64,000 nt of DNA from Hippopus hippopus (GCA_946811185.2 OX328106.1:47504311-47568310); one strand, 5' to 3'; numbered from the stretch's first letter, positions 34,971 to 43,046 are shown. The notes: a model not told the origin generated them from the letters alone. Program-made: numbers and translations.

Positions 34971-35232
34971 GAGCCATGCTCTGGCAAGAGGGGACTTAAC
35001 GCATCTCCGTGATGCATGATACCACTCAAGCCATCACAGTATTATATATCCTTATAATTCGTTTTGTTCAACAACTTACTGAATCATGAGGTACACTGGT
35101 CCATTGACATACAGAAAATTGACCAGTAACGTAAAGCTTCGGCCCAGATCAGCCTGCGCGGACTGCGCAGGCTGACCTGAGTCGATACTTTTCGCAAATG
35201 CATTAAGCCCCCTTTTCACAGAGCATGGCTCA
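34971..35232 (+). mobile_element. MITE family B copy
   Basis: GAGCCATGCTCTGGCAAGAG start, CAGAGCATGGCTC end, hairpin core CAGCCTGCGCGGACTGCGCA. Confidence 0.7.
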
Positions 35233-35234
35233 AA

Positions 35235-35558
35235 TAGTCTAATCGACATGGTCTCGACTTTGAAATAATTTGGCTTTGTTTACTTGTGATAGATTATATC
35301 TATTCGATTTATTTGGCAGTTGAAGTATGACGATAGCCTTTCGATCTTCTTTTGTGTGAGAGCTATGACACGTATTTGACTCGTAAAAATATCACGTATC
35401 ATCCCTAAAATTTCAGATGGCAGATTCTCGCCCACGTTTATTTTTAATTGTTGCCACAGTCCTGACCAGAATTTATACCGAATCGTGATAGTCTGCTAAT
35501 TACAAAAACACAAAACACTCGAACCATTGACCACCTGATAAAGGATTGACACAATATA
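35235..35558. other. Nothing recognised
   Basis: No supported gene or repeat. Confidence 0.3.
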
Positions 35559-35559
35559 T

Positions 35560-35762
35560 GAGCCATTGGGGCTAAATGCATCTGCAAAAAGTGGTCGAAC
35601 CTTTTTGCTACTGGTCATTTTTCTGCTAGTCAAAGGACCAGTCTACCTCAAGATTCTGGGATTTGTCAGACAAAATGGATTTTATGGATCCACAATTATG
35701 GGATGACTTTCATAGTATACTGCATTAAAACTGCATTGAGCCCCTTCTGCTAGAGCATGGCC
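35560..35762 (-). mobile_element. MITE family B copy, hairpin deleted
   Basis: Reverse orientation. The GC-rich hairpin is absent, leaving GCAAAAAGTGG / TTTTTGCTACTGG flanks. Confidence 0.55.
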
Positions 35763-35827
35763 ACGTTCTAGACTATCTTGAACGATGAATAAATCAATTG
35801 GCATTTCTTTTGAAATAATTTCACTCT

Positions 35828-36060
35828 TTATCAAACGACATGCATGTTGTTTTGGACCTTTCCAAATTCAAAGTATTTGCAGACGGCAAATTGAACATGG
35901 CTAAAATGGTGTAGGTAAATTGTTTCAGAATGTGTAGTAAACATTTTGGGGAAAGGAGAGACTACTGGTTACCAGCATGCACGTTCCATATTTCCCAGTA
36001 TGCTTTCAAAAGCATTCTACCTGAAGGTTGTTAAAACTCTGGATTGTGTGGTAAAGTTTT
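35828..36060. mobile_element. MITE family A, degenerate copy
   Basis: CACTCTTTATCAAACGACAT start and TTGTGTGGTAAAG end. Lies about 110 bp beyond the stop codon of the interrupted host gene. Confidence 0.45.
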
Positions 36061-36168
36061 TTATCTATTTTTACATTTGAAAGACTATTTGTATCTACTA
36101 TACATAATCAGTTGCACTGGCTGTTTCAATTCATAGATGTCCATTGAATCTTTCATTCCCAAATAGTT

Positions 36169-37206
36169 TCAAAAAAGTCCCTCCATGAATGTATTTTGTA
36201 GCATTAAGTCTGGTGTGATTAAATTTCTATTGAAATTGTTTGGAAAATGTCCTGGTAAACCTAAATTTGCTCCCATTGCATTGGCCATGTTGGAATCACT
36301 TGTTGGTGTGAACGCCGCCGACGGTGATGCCCTACCAGGAACTCGATGCTTACCTAGTCCTAACATTGCCGCTAAGGCATATTTGTCAGAGGGAAACATA
36401 TATTTAATGTAGTCTCTATATCCTGGACCATTTGCACGTTCCAAACCTTTCTTGGGGGTCGTTCCCGGTGGTTCTGTGCTACCCTGTTGATGAGTTGGAT
36501 GACTTGGTGCTTCATTCAAGATAGCTATGATTTCTTGAGAATTATTGGATAGTAAAGTTTTAATTTCTGCTGAAAGACTGGAATCGTTTACGTTTAAGAA
36601 TATTACTTCAAAATCTGGAGTCGACATTACATTCGATTTATCACCTTTGTAATGTGTCGCATTGGTTGATGCATTCCAAGTATTTGTTGCATTAGATAAA
36701 ATAGAATCTAAATTAGATGTGATTGCCTGAGCTAAAGTTGAATATTCTATGCTGTTGGATGTAGCTTGTCCATTTTTGGCTTCATTTTTGTTGGATAATG
36801 ATGTTGCATCCACACCAAACGGCGCTAGGTCTATGATCGCAATTCCTGCAAAACTGTCATGATTATCACTCGGGAGATTCACCAATATAGGTTTATCAGT
36901 TGTGTGCTGGGTTTCGATCTTTGGTTTTACGTTCACTGTTTGATTTCCAACCTTAGCTTTTTCTTTTGGTTTATATACAATATTATCATTGCCAATTTTT
37001 CTGACACGCTTTTTGTCAGACGGTAAATCCCTTTGAGAGTTCTTCTTCCTTTTACCCGAGGTTTTTTTCCCACTTACTGATTTGTCGGGGCCAGAAACTC
37101 CTGACAATTCGTGACCACTTCTTGCAATTACCTGTTTAGCCCCTTTTTCTTTTGAAGATTGTATACGCGTATCAGAGCCACTTGAGAATGCTTTGGTAAC
37201 ATTGTC
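36169..37206 (-). pseudogene. Secreted-protein host gene, 3' part (interrupted by the element)
   Basis: Minus-strand continuation of the gene at 53866-52796. Reading from the element border at 37206, the frame GAC AAT GTT ACC AAA continues the frame that stops in the element on the other side. It runs about 345 codons to a TGA at 36169. The product is lysine-rich at first (KKTSGKRKKNSQRD), then Asn/Ser/Thr-rich. It ends with a Gly/Pro/Asn-rich tail (GPGYRDYIKYMFPSDKYALA .. MEGLF). I do not recognise the family. Low complexity and the signal peptide of the 5' part would fit an extracellular matrix protein, which is inference. The ATG that opens this frame at 37227 lies in the element's terminal hairpin and is probably not a real start. 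Confidence 0.75.
37201..37206. repeat. Target site duplication, left copy (ATTGTC)
   Basis: ATTGTC directly abuts the left end of the element (AGTAGTAAAGG...). The same six bases follow the right end at 52796-52801. Six-base duplications are the established hallmark of Polinton/Maverick integration. Confidence 0.9.
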
Positions 37207-37215
37207 AGTAGTAAA

Positions 37216-37268
37216 GGAGGGGAGCATGGGAACTACCCAGGCCGGGGGTAGTTCCCATGCTCCCCTCC
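37216..37268. repeat. Terminal hairpin, left end
   Basis: Arms at 37216-37238 and 37246-37268 are exact inverse complements over 23 bases (starting GGAGGGGAGCATGGG), around a 7-nt loop AGGCCGG. It sits nine bases inside the element end. Such a structure is expected of hairpin-primed replication origins or recombination sites rather than of a typical Polinton. Confidence 0.85.
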
Positions 37269-37545
37269 CTGAGCGCCCTATATCACCGTCCCTGACAAAA
37301 AATGTGTCCCTATATGCTGTCCCCGAAAGATTTTTTTAAAAAAATATCCCATACTCTCTACCCTGAGAGGGATTTAGCATTCAAAATGGCGGCCGTGTGG
37401 ATGGCAGTCTGGGGACAAAAATGCCCCAGGCTCCCGTCCCTGAGCGGAATTTTTTGCAAAAAAGCGAAAGGGGGGGAGTTTTTCCCAGGCTCTCTACCCT
37501 GAGAGGGAATTAGCATTCAAAGTGCAGATCTTATGACTGGTAGGT
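37269..37545. repeat. Subterminal region, left
   Basis: Non-coding in my reading. It contains repeated motifs: TCCCTGA(G/C)(C/A) several times, and CTCTACCCTGAGAGGGA(A)TT AGCATTCAAA twice (about 37358-37385 and 37490-37520). It also has an AAAATGGCGGCCG stretch at 37384 that matches the YY1 consensus. The mirror copy is at 52457-52733. Likely a replication or regulatory zone (inference). Confidence 0.55.
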
Positions 37546-37554
37546 TGGGTAAAA

Positions 37555-38070
37555 AATGGTCAGATCACTGAGTTGGACTTAGTTTTTTCACCCTATGGAT
37601 GATTTTTTTCTTTCTAATTGCCTGACCATTGAGTTGGACTTAGACTTTTTCTTATCTATGATTGATTTCTTCTCTCTAAATGGAATTTGTCCCTATATCG
37701 CTGAGTTGCACTTAGACTTTTTTTTACCCTATGTATGATTTCTAAATGTCTAACCATTGAGTTGGACTTAGTCTTTTTTCAACTATGAATTCTCTTTTTA
37801 ATTGCCTAAGCATTGAGTTGGACTTAGACTTTTTTCCCCTATGAATGATTTTTCTCTTTCTAAAAGGAATTTGTCCCTATATCACTGAGTTGGACTTAGA
37901 CTTTTTTCTGCATCTCTATGAATGATTTCTAAATGTTTGAGCACTGGGTTGGACTTAGTCTTTCTGATTTTTCTGCATCTATGAATGATTTTCTCTCTTT
38001 TAAAAAGGTTGACCATTGAGTTGGACTTAGTCTTTTTTCTACACCTATGTATGATTCTTACTCTTTGCAG
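37555..38070. repeat. Tandem repeat block, left arm (GAGTTGGACTTAG)
   Basis: About eight copies of a 55-75-bp unit. Its most conserved part is GAGTTGGACTTAG followed by a T run, ATGAATGATT and TCTAA. The mirror copies are at 51940-52440, and a further six copies are at 50110-50545. Frames that run through it are not supported as genes. Confidence 0.75.
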
Positions 38071-38130
38071 TATAACTCTCTGGAGTGTATCTCTTCTAAA
38101 AGAAAGATAGAACTTTCGTGGTAGATGGTT

Positions 38131-38170
38131 AGTCCTGAAAAGGACTGTTGGGTTAGCTCTGAAAAGAGCT
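38131..38170 (-). terminator. Two histone-type stem-loops, left arm
   Basis: On the minus strand AGCTCTTTTCAGAGCT (38155-38170) and AGTCCTTTTCAGGACT (38131-38146) both have a 6-bp stem and TTTC loop. Each is followed by (A)ACC. Confidence 0.7.
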
Positions 38171-38305
38171 GTGACAATTTGAAGAAATGACAATTTGAAG
38201 ATAGAACTTTCGTCTGACAGCTTGAAGATAGAACTTTCGTCTGGCAGCTTGAAGATAGAACTTTCGTCTGACATCTTGAAGATAGATCTTTCGTGGTAGA
38301 TGGTT

Positions 38306-38346
38306 AGTCCTGAAAAGGACTGTTGGGGTTAGCTCTGAAAAGAGCT
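38306..38346 (-). terminator. Two histone-type stem-loops, left arm
   Basis: The same pair again: AGCTCTTTTCAGAGCT at 38331-38346 and AGTCCTTTTCAGGACT at 38306-38321, minus strand, followed by AACCATCTACCACGAAAG. Confidence 0.7.
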
Positions 38347-38506
38347 GTGACAATTTGAAGAAATGACAATTTGAAGATAGAACTTTCGTCTAACAGCTTG
38401 AAGGTAGAACTTTCGTCTGACAATTTGAAGAAATGACAATTTGAAGAAAAGATAGAACTTACGTCTGACAATTTGAAGAAAGGTAGATCTTCCGTGGTAG
38501 ATGGTT

Positions 38507-38522
38507 AGCCCTGAAAAGGGCT
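38507..38522 (-). terminator. Histone-type stem-loop after the 77-residue gene, left arm
   Basis: AGCCCTTTTCAGGGCT on the minus strand, 45 bp beyond the stop codon of the gene at 38801-38568, followed by AACCATCTACCACGGAAG. Confidence 0.75.
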
Positions 38523-38567
38523 GTTTGGGGTGTCCCTAAAAGGGAGCTGGTTTTGGAGGTTGTGTTT

Positions 38568-38801
38568 TTAAGCACAACCTCCAACCTTTCTGCAGGCTGG
38601 ACAGCTACTTGCTGCCCGCCTCTTTACCCTCTTCAACTCCCGTTCATCCAGGTTGAAGTTTAGCGAGAACGCTGGCTTGTTGTCATCATCCCAGCACTCG
38701 GTCTGGGGTACGACGAACTCCTTCTTCTTGTCGTCCATCTTTTTTCTGGATGATAGCTGGGCAAGGTCCCAAAAATCCATGTCTCTTAAACCACACTCCA
38801 T
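38568..38801 (-). CDS. Small charged protein with C-terminal CPxC..GC tail, left copy
   Basis: 77 residues, identical to the right-arm copy at 51200-51433. It is acidic and polar with a KKMDDKKKEF stretch, then LDERELKRVKRRAA, and ends SSCPACRKVGGCA. Cys67, Cys70 and Cys76 (CPxCx4GC) could bind metal together with another chain. The same spacing ends the 88-residue protein. The stop codon lies inside a 10-bp-stem inverted repeat (GGAGGTTGTG/CACAACCTCC). The promoter is at 38853-38966 and the stem-loop at 38507-38522. I do not recognise a family. Confidence 0.75.
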   Translation of the reverse strand: MECGLRDMDFWDLAQLSSRKKMDDKKKEFVVPQTECWDDDNKPAFSLNFNLDERELKRVKRRAASSCPACRKVGGCA

Positions 38802-38852
38802 GTTGTCTACAAGTCGAAGAGAATGAACGATGTGCGGGAAATGACACTGGGT

Positions 38853-38966
38853 TTTATAGGTTTTCAGACGGATTGAACTAGTTGACCCATGACGTCATTT
38901 TCTCCTATGTTTTTCCCGCGTCGGCGTTTCATGCTGTTTTGGCTCCAAAAATTAATGTTATCCAAT
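38853..38966 (-). promoter_or_regulatory. E2F/CRE/TATA promoter of the 77-residue gene, left
   Basis: Read on the minus strand: ATTGG (38962-38966), GCGGGAAA (38912-38919, E2F consensus), TGACGTCA (38890-38897, full CRE) and TATAAA (38853-38858). The CRE-to-TATA gap is 31 bp. The ATG is at 38801. All four elements recur with nearly the same spacing upstream of three other small genes. Confidence 0.75.
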
Positions 38967-39233
38967 CAGAATCAGCGTTTTATTTCTAATACTAAATGTT
39001 TTATTGTTGTCCAATCCGTGGGTTTGTTACATTTTCTTGTTCGGGGATTTTATTGTTGACCAATCCGTGGGGTTGTTACATTTTCTTGATCGGGTTAGAA
39101 AAACTAGAGTTTGGCTAATCTATGACTTTTTTGATTGTGAATCTTTGCAGTGTAACTCTTCTAAAAGAAAGAAGTTTGACAATTTGAAGAAATGACAATT
39201 TAAAGAAAGATAGAACTTTCGTGGTAGATGGGT

Positions 39234-39249
39234 AGCCCTGAAAAGGGCT
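39234..39249 (-). terminator. Histone-type stem-loop after the 88-residue gene, left arm
   Basis: AGCCCTTTTCAGGGCT on the minus strand, followed by ACCCATCTACCACGAAAG. The ACCCA right after the stem is what histone mRNAs carry. Confidence 0.75.
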
Positions 39250-39281
39250 GTTTTGTTTTGGAGGCTGTGTTTTTTCCAGTT

Positions 39282-39548
39282 CTAATGGCAACACCCGAAA
39301 TTCGCTTGGCAAATGGGGCATGCTGTAATCTTCCTCCCGAACTCGATATCAACCAAAATGATATCCGGTGTTGTCTTTAATAATAGCTGAACTAATCTTT
39401 CGCCGAGATCTTTGTATGGCTGTGTTATACGTTGCAGTTGGTTTTGTTCCTCCTCTCCTACGAGACGAGTGGTTAGTTGCAATAACTGCTGCCCTGCATT
39501 TAGATACTCTCGGAGAGCCTCACGTAGTTGATGATTTACCTCCTCCAT
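39282..39548 (-). CDS. Helical small protein with C-terminal CPxC..GCCH tail, left copy
   Basis: 88 residues from the ATG at 39548, identical to 48923-49189. A long helical stretch with heptad-like leucines (REALREYLNAGQQLLQLTTR .. LGERLVQLLLK) is followed by a beta-like IILVDIEFG. The tail is ITACPICQANFGCCH (Cys77, Cys80, Cys86, Cys87, His88). The in-frame extension before this ATG begins with GTG and has no ATG, so the start is set here (Met before EEVNHQ). No family recognised. Confidence 0.7.
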   Translation of the reverse strand: MEEVNHQLREALREYLNAGQQLLQLTTRLVGEEEQNQLQRITQPYKDLGERLVQLLLKTTPDIILVDIEFGRKITACPICQANFGCCH

Positions 39549-39640
39549 ATTGATAATGTTTCCTAATATTGACACTGCTTTCGAAGTGATCGTTAGCTGA
39601 GAATCAAAGAAATGGTGAATGTATGAAAATAACGCTGGAC

Positions 39641-39756
39641 TTTATACGTTTAAGGAGGATTGAAATTTTTAAAGAGTTCGGACCTGGCAGAAAGCACATA
39701 CATTTTTTCCATGCTACGTTTCATGCTGTTTTGGTTCCAAATTAATGTTATCCAAT
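39641..39756 (-). promoter_or_regulatory. TATA promoter of the 88-residue gene, left
   Basis: Minus strand: ATTGG (39752-39756) and TATAAA (39641-39646), about 93 bp before the ATG. No E2F or CRE site is present. The TATA surroundings and leader (ATTCACCATTTCTTTGATTC .. CAGCTAACGATCACTT) are nearly identical to those of the 220-residue gene at 41229. Confidence 0.65.
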
Positions 39757-39997
39757 CAGATTCACCGTTGTTTTTTCTAATACTAATTGTTTTATTGTTG
39801 ACCAACCCGTGGGTTTGTTACATTTTCTTGTTCGGGGGGGATTTATTGTTACCCAATCCATAGGTTTGTTACATTTTCTTTTTTCGGGTAAGAAAAACTA
39901 GAGTTTAACTAACAGTCATGAGACGTTGTATGGAAAAATGTAACCAGAACAAGTCTTTTGGGGAAAACAGAATGAAGAACTCTATTGTTTTTGAACT

Positions 39998-40019
39998 TTT
40001 ATTTATTGAACTTTTATTT
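39998..40019 (-). terminator. Poly(A) signals for the 220-residue gene, left arm
   Basis: AATAAA occurs twice on the minus strand (TTTATT at 39998-40003 and 40013-40018). The mirror copy at 48453-48473 would serve the plus-strand genes. Confidence 0.6.
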
Positions 40020-40505
40020 ACTGAACAGAACTAAACATTGAAACATTTTTTTTGCAATGCATCATAAAAAATTTCTTGACAATGAAAAAAATTTCTTGAC
40101 AATGAAAAAAATCACAAGCAAACATTTTTTTGCAATGCATCATAAAAAAATTTCTTGACAATGAAAAAAATTTCTTAACAACTAAAAAAATCACAAGCAA
40201 TCATTTTTTGCAATGCATCATAAAAAATTTCTTGACAATGAAAAAACATTTTCTTAACAATGAAAAAATCGCACTGAAATATTTTTTCACAATGAATTAT
40301 TCACAACGATTTGATAACAATGAAAAAATCGCACTGAAATATTTTTTTCACAATGAATTATTCACAACGATTTGATCACGATGAAAAAAAACACACTGAA
40401 TTATTTTTTCGCAATGAATTATTCACAACGATTTGATCACGATGAAAAAACACACTGAATTATTTTTTGCAATGAATTATTTTACAATGAATTAATCGCA
40501 AAAAA
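40020..40505. repeat. AT-rich tandem repeats in the arm, left
   Basis: Two unit types. One is GCAATGCATCATAAAAAATT TCTTGACAATGAAAAAA (about three copies). The other is CACAATGAATTATTCACAACG ATTTGAT.ACAATGAAAAAA (about four copies). They form the 3' UTR of the inward core gene on each side. The mirror is at 47962-48450. Confidence 0.75.
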
Positions 40506-40566
40506 CAGTATATAACAAATTTTTATAATGCAAATTCGCAAATACCACGAGTTTCACGTTTGTTTT

Positions 40567-41229
40567 TCATATTCCTACCGTTTTGTTGTTTTTTCTTGGT
40601 TGTTTTCGTTCTGTCTTTGTTTTTTTCGGTATCTTGAAATCAACGTGATTGTCAATGTTTTTCCCGTATTTACCCTGTCCTGTCAATATTGGTATAGTTG
40701 GTTTTTGATCAATTCGCTGCTTCTTGTGGATATGGTTACCATCTTCCTCAGATTTCCGCTTTGTTGTTTTTCTTGGTTGTTTTTCCTTTGGCTGATTTTT
40801 CTTTGGTTGATTTTTCTTCACAACACTTACGATAGAGTCCACTAAGTTGTGAAGATTGGATTTATCAAACTCGAACTCCACAGGAATCTTTACAGGAGGT
40901 GTTGAAATGCGCTGATCTTGTTGACGTAGTACCTCGATATTACTACTGAGCTGATCAGTACTTACGGTTAAAGTTTTAATTTCCTCCAAATGCCTGTTTA
41001 AAGTCTCCAGCTGATCTATGATTCGGATCATCATGCTATCTTGTTTCAAATTTAGCTGCTTTACCTCTTCATAAATGTTGTCAAACACTATCGCTGGAAT
41101 GATGGTTGTCGGATTTAACTCCGGTGGTGGATTGATAATTGTCGAATTCATAACTGATGAAAGAACGTCTCCATTGTTTTCCACTGATGGAAAATCGTCC
41201 AAGCTGATTTCATCTAAGTTGTGCTTCAT
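40567..41229 (-). CDS. Coiled-coil protein with lysine-rich tail
   Basis: 220 residues from the ATG at 41229 (the longer frame to 41316 starts with GTG, and the TATA at 41322-41327 fits the shorter form). An acidic N terminus (KHNLDEISLDDFP) leads to a heptad-like helix (VKQLNLKQDSMMIRIIDQLE TLNRHLEEIKTL). A strongly basic tail follows (KKNQPKKNQPKEKQPRKTTK .. and KIPKKTKTERKQPRKNNK), as in DNA-binding or nuclear proteins. The last codons lie inside the inverted arm, so the stop region is shared with the mirror end of the 218-residue gene. It is followed by AATAAA and has no histone-type stem-loop. A terminal protein or virion DNA-binding role is possible but unproven. Confidence 0.75.
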   Translation of the reverse strand: MKHNLDEISLDDFPSVENNGDVLSSVMNSTIINPPPELNPTTIIPAIVFDNIYEEVKQLNLKQDSMMIRIIDQLETLNRHLEEIKTLTVSTDQLSSNIEVLRQQDQRISTPPVKIPVEFEFDKSNLHNLVDSIVSVVKKNQPKKNQPKEKQPRKTTKRKSEEDGNHIHKKQRIDQKPTIPILTGQGKYGKNIDNHVDFKIPKKTKTERKQPRKNNKTVGI

Positions 41230-41321
41230 ATTGTAACTGACTCTGAATATTGATACTGCTTCCAAAGTGATCGTTAGCTGTGAATCAAAGAAATGGTGAA
41301 TGTATGAAAATAACACTGAGC

Positions 41322-41385
41322 TTTATACGTTTACAGAGGATTGAAATTTTTAAAGAGGGCGGACCTGGCGGAAAGCACCGGTATT
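41322..41385 (-). promoter_or_regulatory. TATA promoter of the coiled-coil gene
   Basis: Minus-strand TATAAA at 41322-41327. The stretch up to about 41385 (ATCCTCTGTAAACGTATAAAG and GCCAGGTCCGCC) matches the 88-residue gene's promoter. It is divergent from the E2F/CRE promoter at 41470-41537. Confidence 0.6.
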
Positions 41386-41469
41386 GTACTGTGTGACACC
41401 GAATTAGGAGTGGTAAAAAACACCGATATAACCATCGATTTGATTGCGCAATGTTAATGAAACGCCGAC

Positions 41470-41537
41470 GCGGGAAAAAATATAGGAGAAAATGACGTCA
41501 TAGGTCAGTTAGTTCAATCCTCCTGTAAAGCTATAAA
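41470..41537 (+). promoter_or_regulatory. E2F/CRE/TATA promoter of the Cys-rich gene
   Basis: GCGGGAAA (41470-41477), TGACGTCA (41493-41500) and TATAAA (41532-41537). The CRE-TATA gap is again 31 bp. The ATG is 41 bp beyond the TATA box. Confidence 0.75.
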
Positions 41538-41578
41538 GCCCAGTGATATTTTACATAAAAAATCATATTTGTTCCAGA

Positions 41579-41785
41579 ATGGTTCGAATTCTTGTATGTC
41601 CTCACTGTGCAAACAGATGTCTGATAGAGTGTGGGAAATGTTTTTCCATACTCGAGTATCTTGGACAGAAGCATAACTGTCCAGATACAGATGAAGGATT
41701 TTATGATGACGATGAAGCTTCGGCGATTTGCTGCGAACACTGTGGATGCGAAATCATCCCAGTGGATCGGGTGGAAGAATCGTAG
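41579..41785 (+). CDS. Cys-rich zinc-ribbon-like mini-protein
   Basis: 68 residues starting MVRILVCPHCANRC. The upstream in-frame ATG at 41543 is only five bases beyond the TATA box and so precedes any transcript start. Four CxxC-type pairs (CPHC, CGKC, CC, CEHCGC) plus a His-Asn-Cys suggest two small zinc-binding knuckles separated by an acidic linker (DTDEGFYDDDE). No enzyme family fits; a DNA- or protein-binding adaptor is possible. It has the S-phase-type promoter, and the histone-type stem-loop lies 32 bp after the stop. Confidence 0.75.
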   Translation: MVRILVCPHCANRCLIECGKCFSILEYLGQKHNCPDTDEGFYDDDEASAICCEHCGCEIIPVDRVEES

Positions 41786-41817
41786 AGCTGAATGTCAATG
41801 TGAGATCCTTCAAAAAA

Positions 41818-41833
41818 AGCCCTTTTCAGGGCT
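41818..41833 (+). terminator. Histone-type stem-loop after the Cys-rich gene
   Basis: AGCCCTTTTCAGGGCT, preceded by CAAAAAA and followed by AACCATTTAGCACGAAAG. This is the only copy in the unique core, so its presence after a gene is not explained by arm duplication. A purine-rich CACGAAAGATC stretch sits about 12 nt downstream, where histone pre-mRNAs have the U7-binding element. Confidence 0.8.
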
Positions 41834-41943
41834 AACCATTTAGCACGAAAGATCTTTCTTCTCAAATTGTCAAAAGTAAAAAAAAAGACTTACAGTCATA
41901 ACTAGAAAAAAGTCAAAAGTAAGAAGTAATTATTTTTATATTT

Positions 41944-41949
41944 TTTATT
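41944..41949 (-). terminator. Poly(A) signal of the CCHC gene
   Basis: AATAAA on the minus strand, about 145 bp beyond the stop codon of the gene at 42944-42093. Confidence 0.55.
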
Positions 41950-42092
41950 TCAAAAAGAACTTATGTACAATGAAAAAAATCAAATCATGAACTGTAAAGA
42001 CAAAAAATGAATGAACTGTAAAAGACAAAAATGAATGAAAAATCAAGTCAGTCTTTTTTGTTTATAATCAATATTGTATTGAAATCTTTTTT

Positions 42093-42944
42093 TCACTCAG
42101 TATGTTTTTTCTTTTTCTTTGAGATGCCAGATTCACATTTGGTTTTACGTTTTCTTTTCTGATCGTTGGTTTTTAATTCCACATCTGGACAGATTTTGTC
42201 CTCATGTTTTGTTGATTTGTAAAAGAAATAGTTCTTTGTTACTCGTTTTTTCTTCTTTTCGATGTTTTGCTGTTTTTCCTTTCCGTACGAACAACCCGGT
42301 TCTGCAGAAAATTCGTTTTTTAGATCCAAAGTTTGTTGTTTTCTTAGATTATCGTTTGTAGATATTTTTTTCTCTGTCTGTTCTGTTATTTTGCAGATTT
42401 CTGAATCGTTGTTAGCCGCTGTATCGCTCTGCATGTCTACGATCTGAGTTTCAGCCGATGAGGATATAGCTTGTAGTGAACTTTTTTTCCATGTATTTTC
42501 ACTGCAGAATGAATTTAGTGTGCCGACGAATTTCATATCTTTGAATCCACCAACGTTGTAAAATGATGGTGAAATCTCAATGTCGTGACTGTGTGGGTTC
42601 ACGTAGACAAAAACAAATGTTCCTAGCTGATTTTCTTTTTCTGGACATTCTTTGGCCCAATGTCCTACTTCGTTGCATGTGAAACAAATATTTGTTCTCA
42701 CACCATTCGCACCATATCGTTTGTCGAGCGTCGCTTGATCCAAAACTCTGTACCTGGTAGTACGGTAAACATCTTTTTCTTCTAAATGTTGCTGGGAAAA
42801 AAATGATCCCACATAGTTTCCGATATGTTTAACATTATACTTTGATGGTATATTGCTGATCTCATAATCGTGGGTGTATGGATTAACATACAGATACACC
42901 CTGTTTTTAAGTGGTGATGTATTTTGCAGCTTTAACTCACTCAT
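42093..42944 (-). CDS. CCHC zinc-knuckle protein with duplicated YVNP module
   Basis: 283 residues. Two related modules flank a zinc knuckle. Residues 16-50 read VYLYVNPYTHDYEIS .. IGNYVGSFFS; residues 111-147 read VFVYVNPHSHDIEIS .. FVGTLNSFCS. Between them Cys87-Cys90-His95-Cys100 (CFTCNEVGHWAKEC) is a perfect CCHC knuckle. The C-terminal ~100 residues are polar and end in basic patches (KRKRKTKCE, KKKKKHTE) like nuclear signals. CCHC knuckles bind single-stranded nucleic acid in many families, so a replication or packaging role is inference. It is transcribed away from PolB from a shared divergent promoter and has a conventional poly(A) signal. Confidence 0.8.
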   Translation of the reverse strand: MSELKLQNTSPLKNRVYLYVNPYTHDYEISNIPSKYNVKHIGNYVGSFFSQQHLEEKDVYRTTRYRVLDQATLDKRYGANGVRTNICFTCNEVGHWAKECPEKENQLGTFVFVYVNPHSHDIEISPSFYNVGGFKDMKFVGTLNSFCSENTWKKSSLQAISSSAETQIVDMQSDTAANNDSEICKITEQTEKKISTNDNLRKQQTLDLKNEFSAEPGCSYGKEKQQNIEKKKKRVTKNYFFYKSTKHEDKICPDVELKTNDQKRKRKTKCESGISKKKKKHTE

Positions 42945-43010
42945 ATTTTTTATCAGCTGTACTGACTGAGATCGAGTAGGAGAATGAATAGATTTTCACA
43001 ACTAACGGCT

Positions 43011-43046
43011 TATTTATACACTGTTACAACGGAGAGGGTATATAAA
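43011..43046. promoter_or_regulatory. Divergent TATA promoters for PolB and the CCHC gene
   Basis: Minus-strand TATAAATA at 43011-43018 serves the CCHC gene (ATG 42944). Plus-strand TATATAAA at 43039-43046 serves PolB (ATG 43101). The two ATGs are only 157 bp apart, so the regulatory sequence is shared. No E2F or CRE site is seen. Confidence 0.7.

Larger units (their letters stand above)
38085..38500 (-). repeat. Repeat of GACGAAAGTTCTATCTTCAA units with stem-loops, left arm
   Basis: On the minus strand, short units of GACGAAAGTTCTATCTTCAA with AATTGTCATTTCTTC spacers alternate with histone-type stem-loops. It lies downstream of the 77-residue gene. The open frame through 38274-37882 is a by-product of the repeat. 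Confidence 0.65.
37207..40577. repeat. Left inverted arm of the element
   Basis: Reverse complement of the right arm, with scattered single-base differences, from the outer end to a point inside the 3' ends of the flanking core genes. Compared with the right arm it lacks a ~1.5 kb block (about 49370-50885). It carries copies of the 77-residue and 88-residue genes on the minus strand. Confidence 0.9.

Noticed and set aside
37302..37502. Open frame of 66 codons in the left subterminal zone and its mirror
   Set aside because: Coincides with duplicated subterminal motifs and homopolymer runs; no TATA box or hairpin of the element type follows it.
37882..38274. Open frame of 130 codons (minus) and its mirror at 51727-52119 (plus)
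   Set aside because: It runs through tandem GACGAAAGTTCTATCTTCAA units, two stem-loops and the start of the next repeat block. Its sequence is repeat-driven (DESSIFKL repeated), with no promoter of the kind seen for the other small genes.
40130..40375. 81-codon frame in the AT-rich arm repeats and its mirror
   Set aside because: Repeated CIIKKFL/NEKNFL units come from tandem DNA repeats in a 3' UTR.
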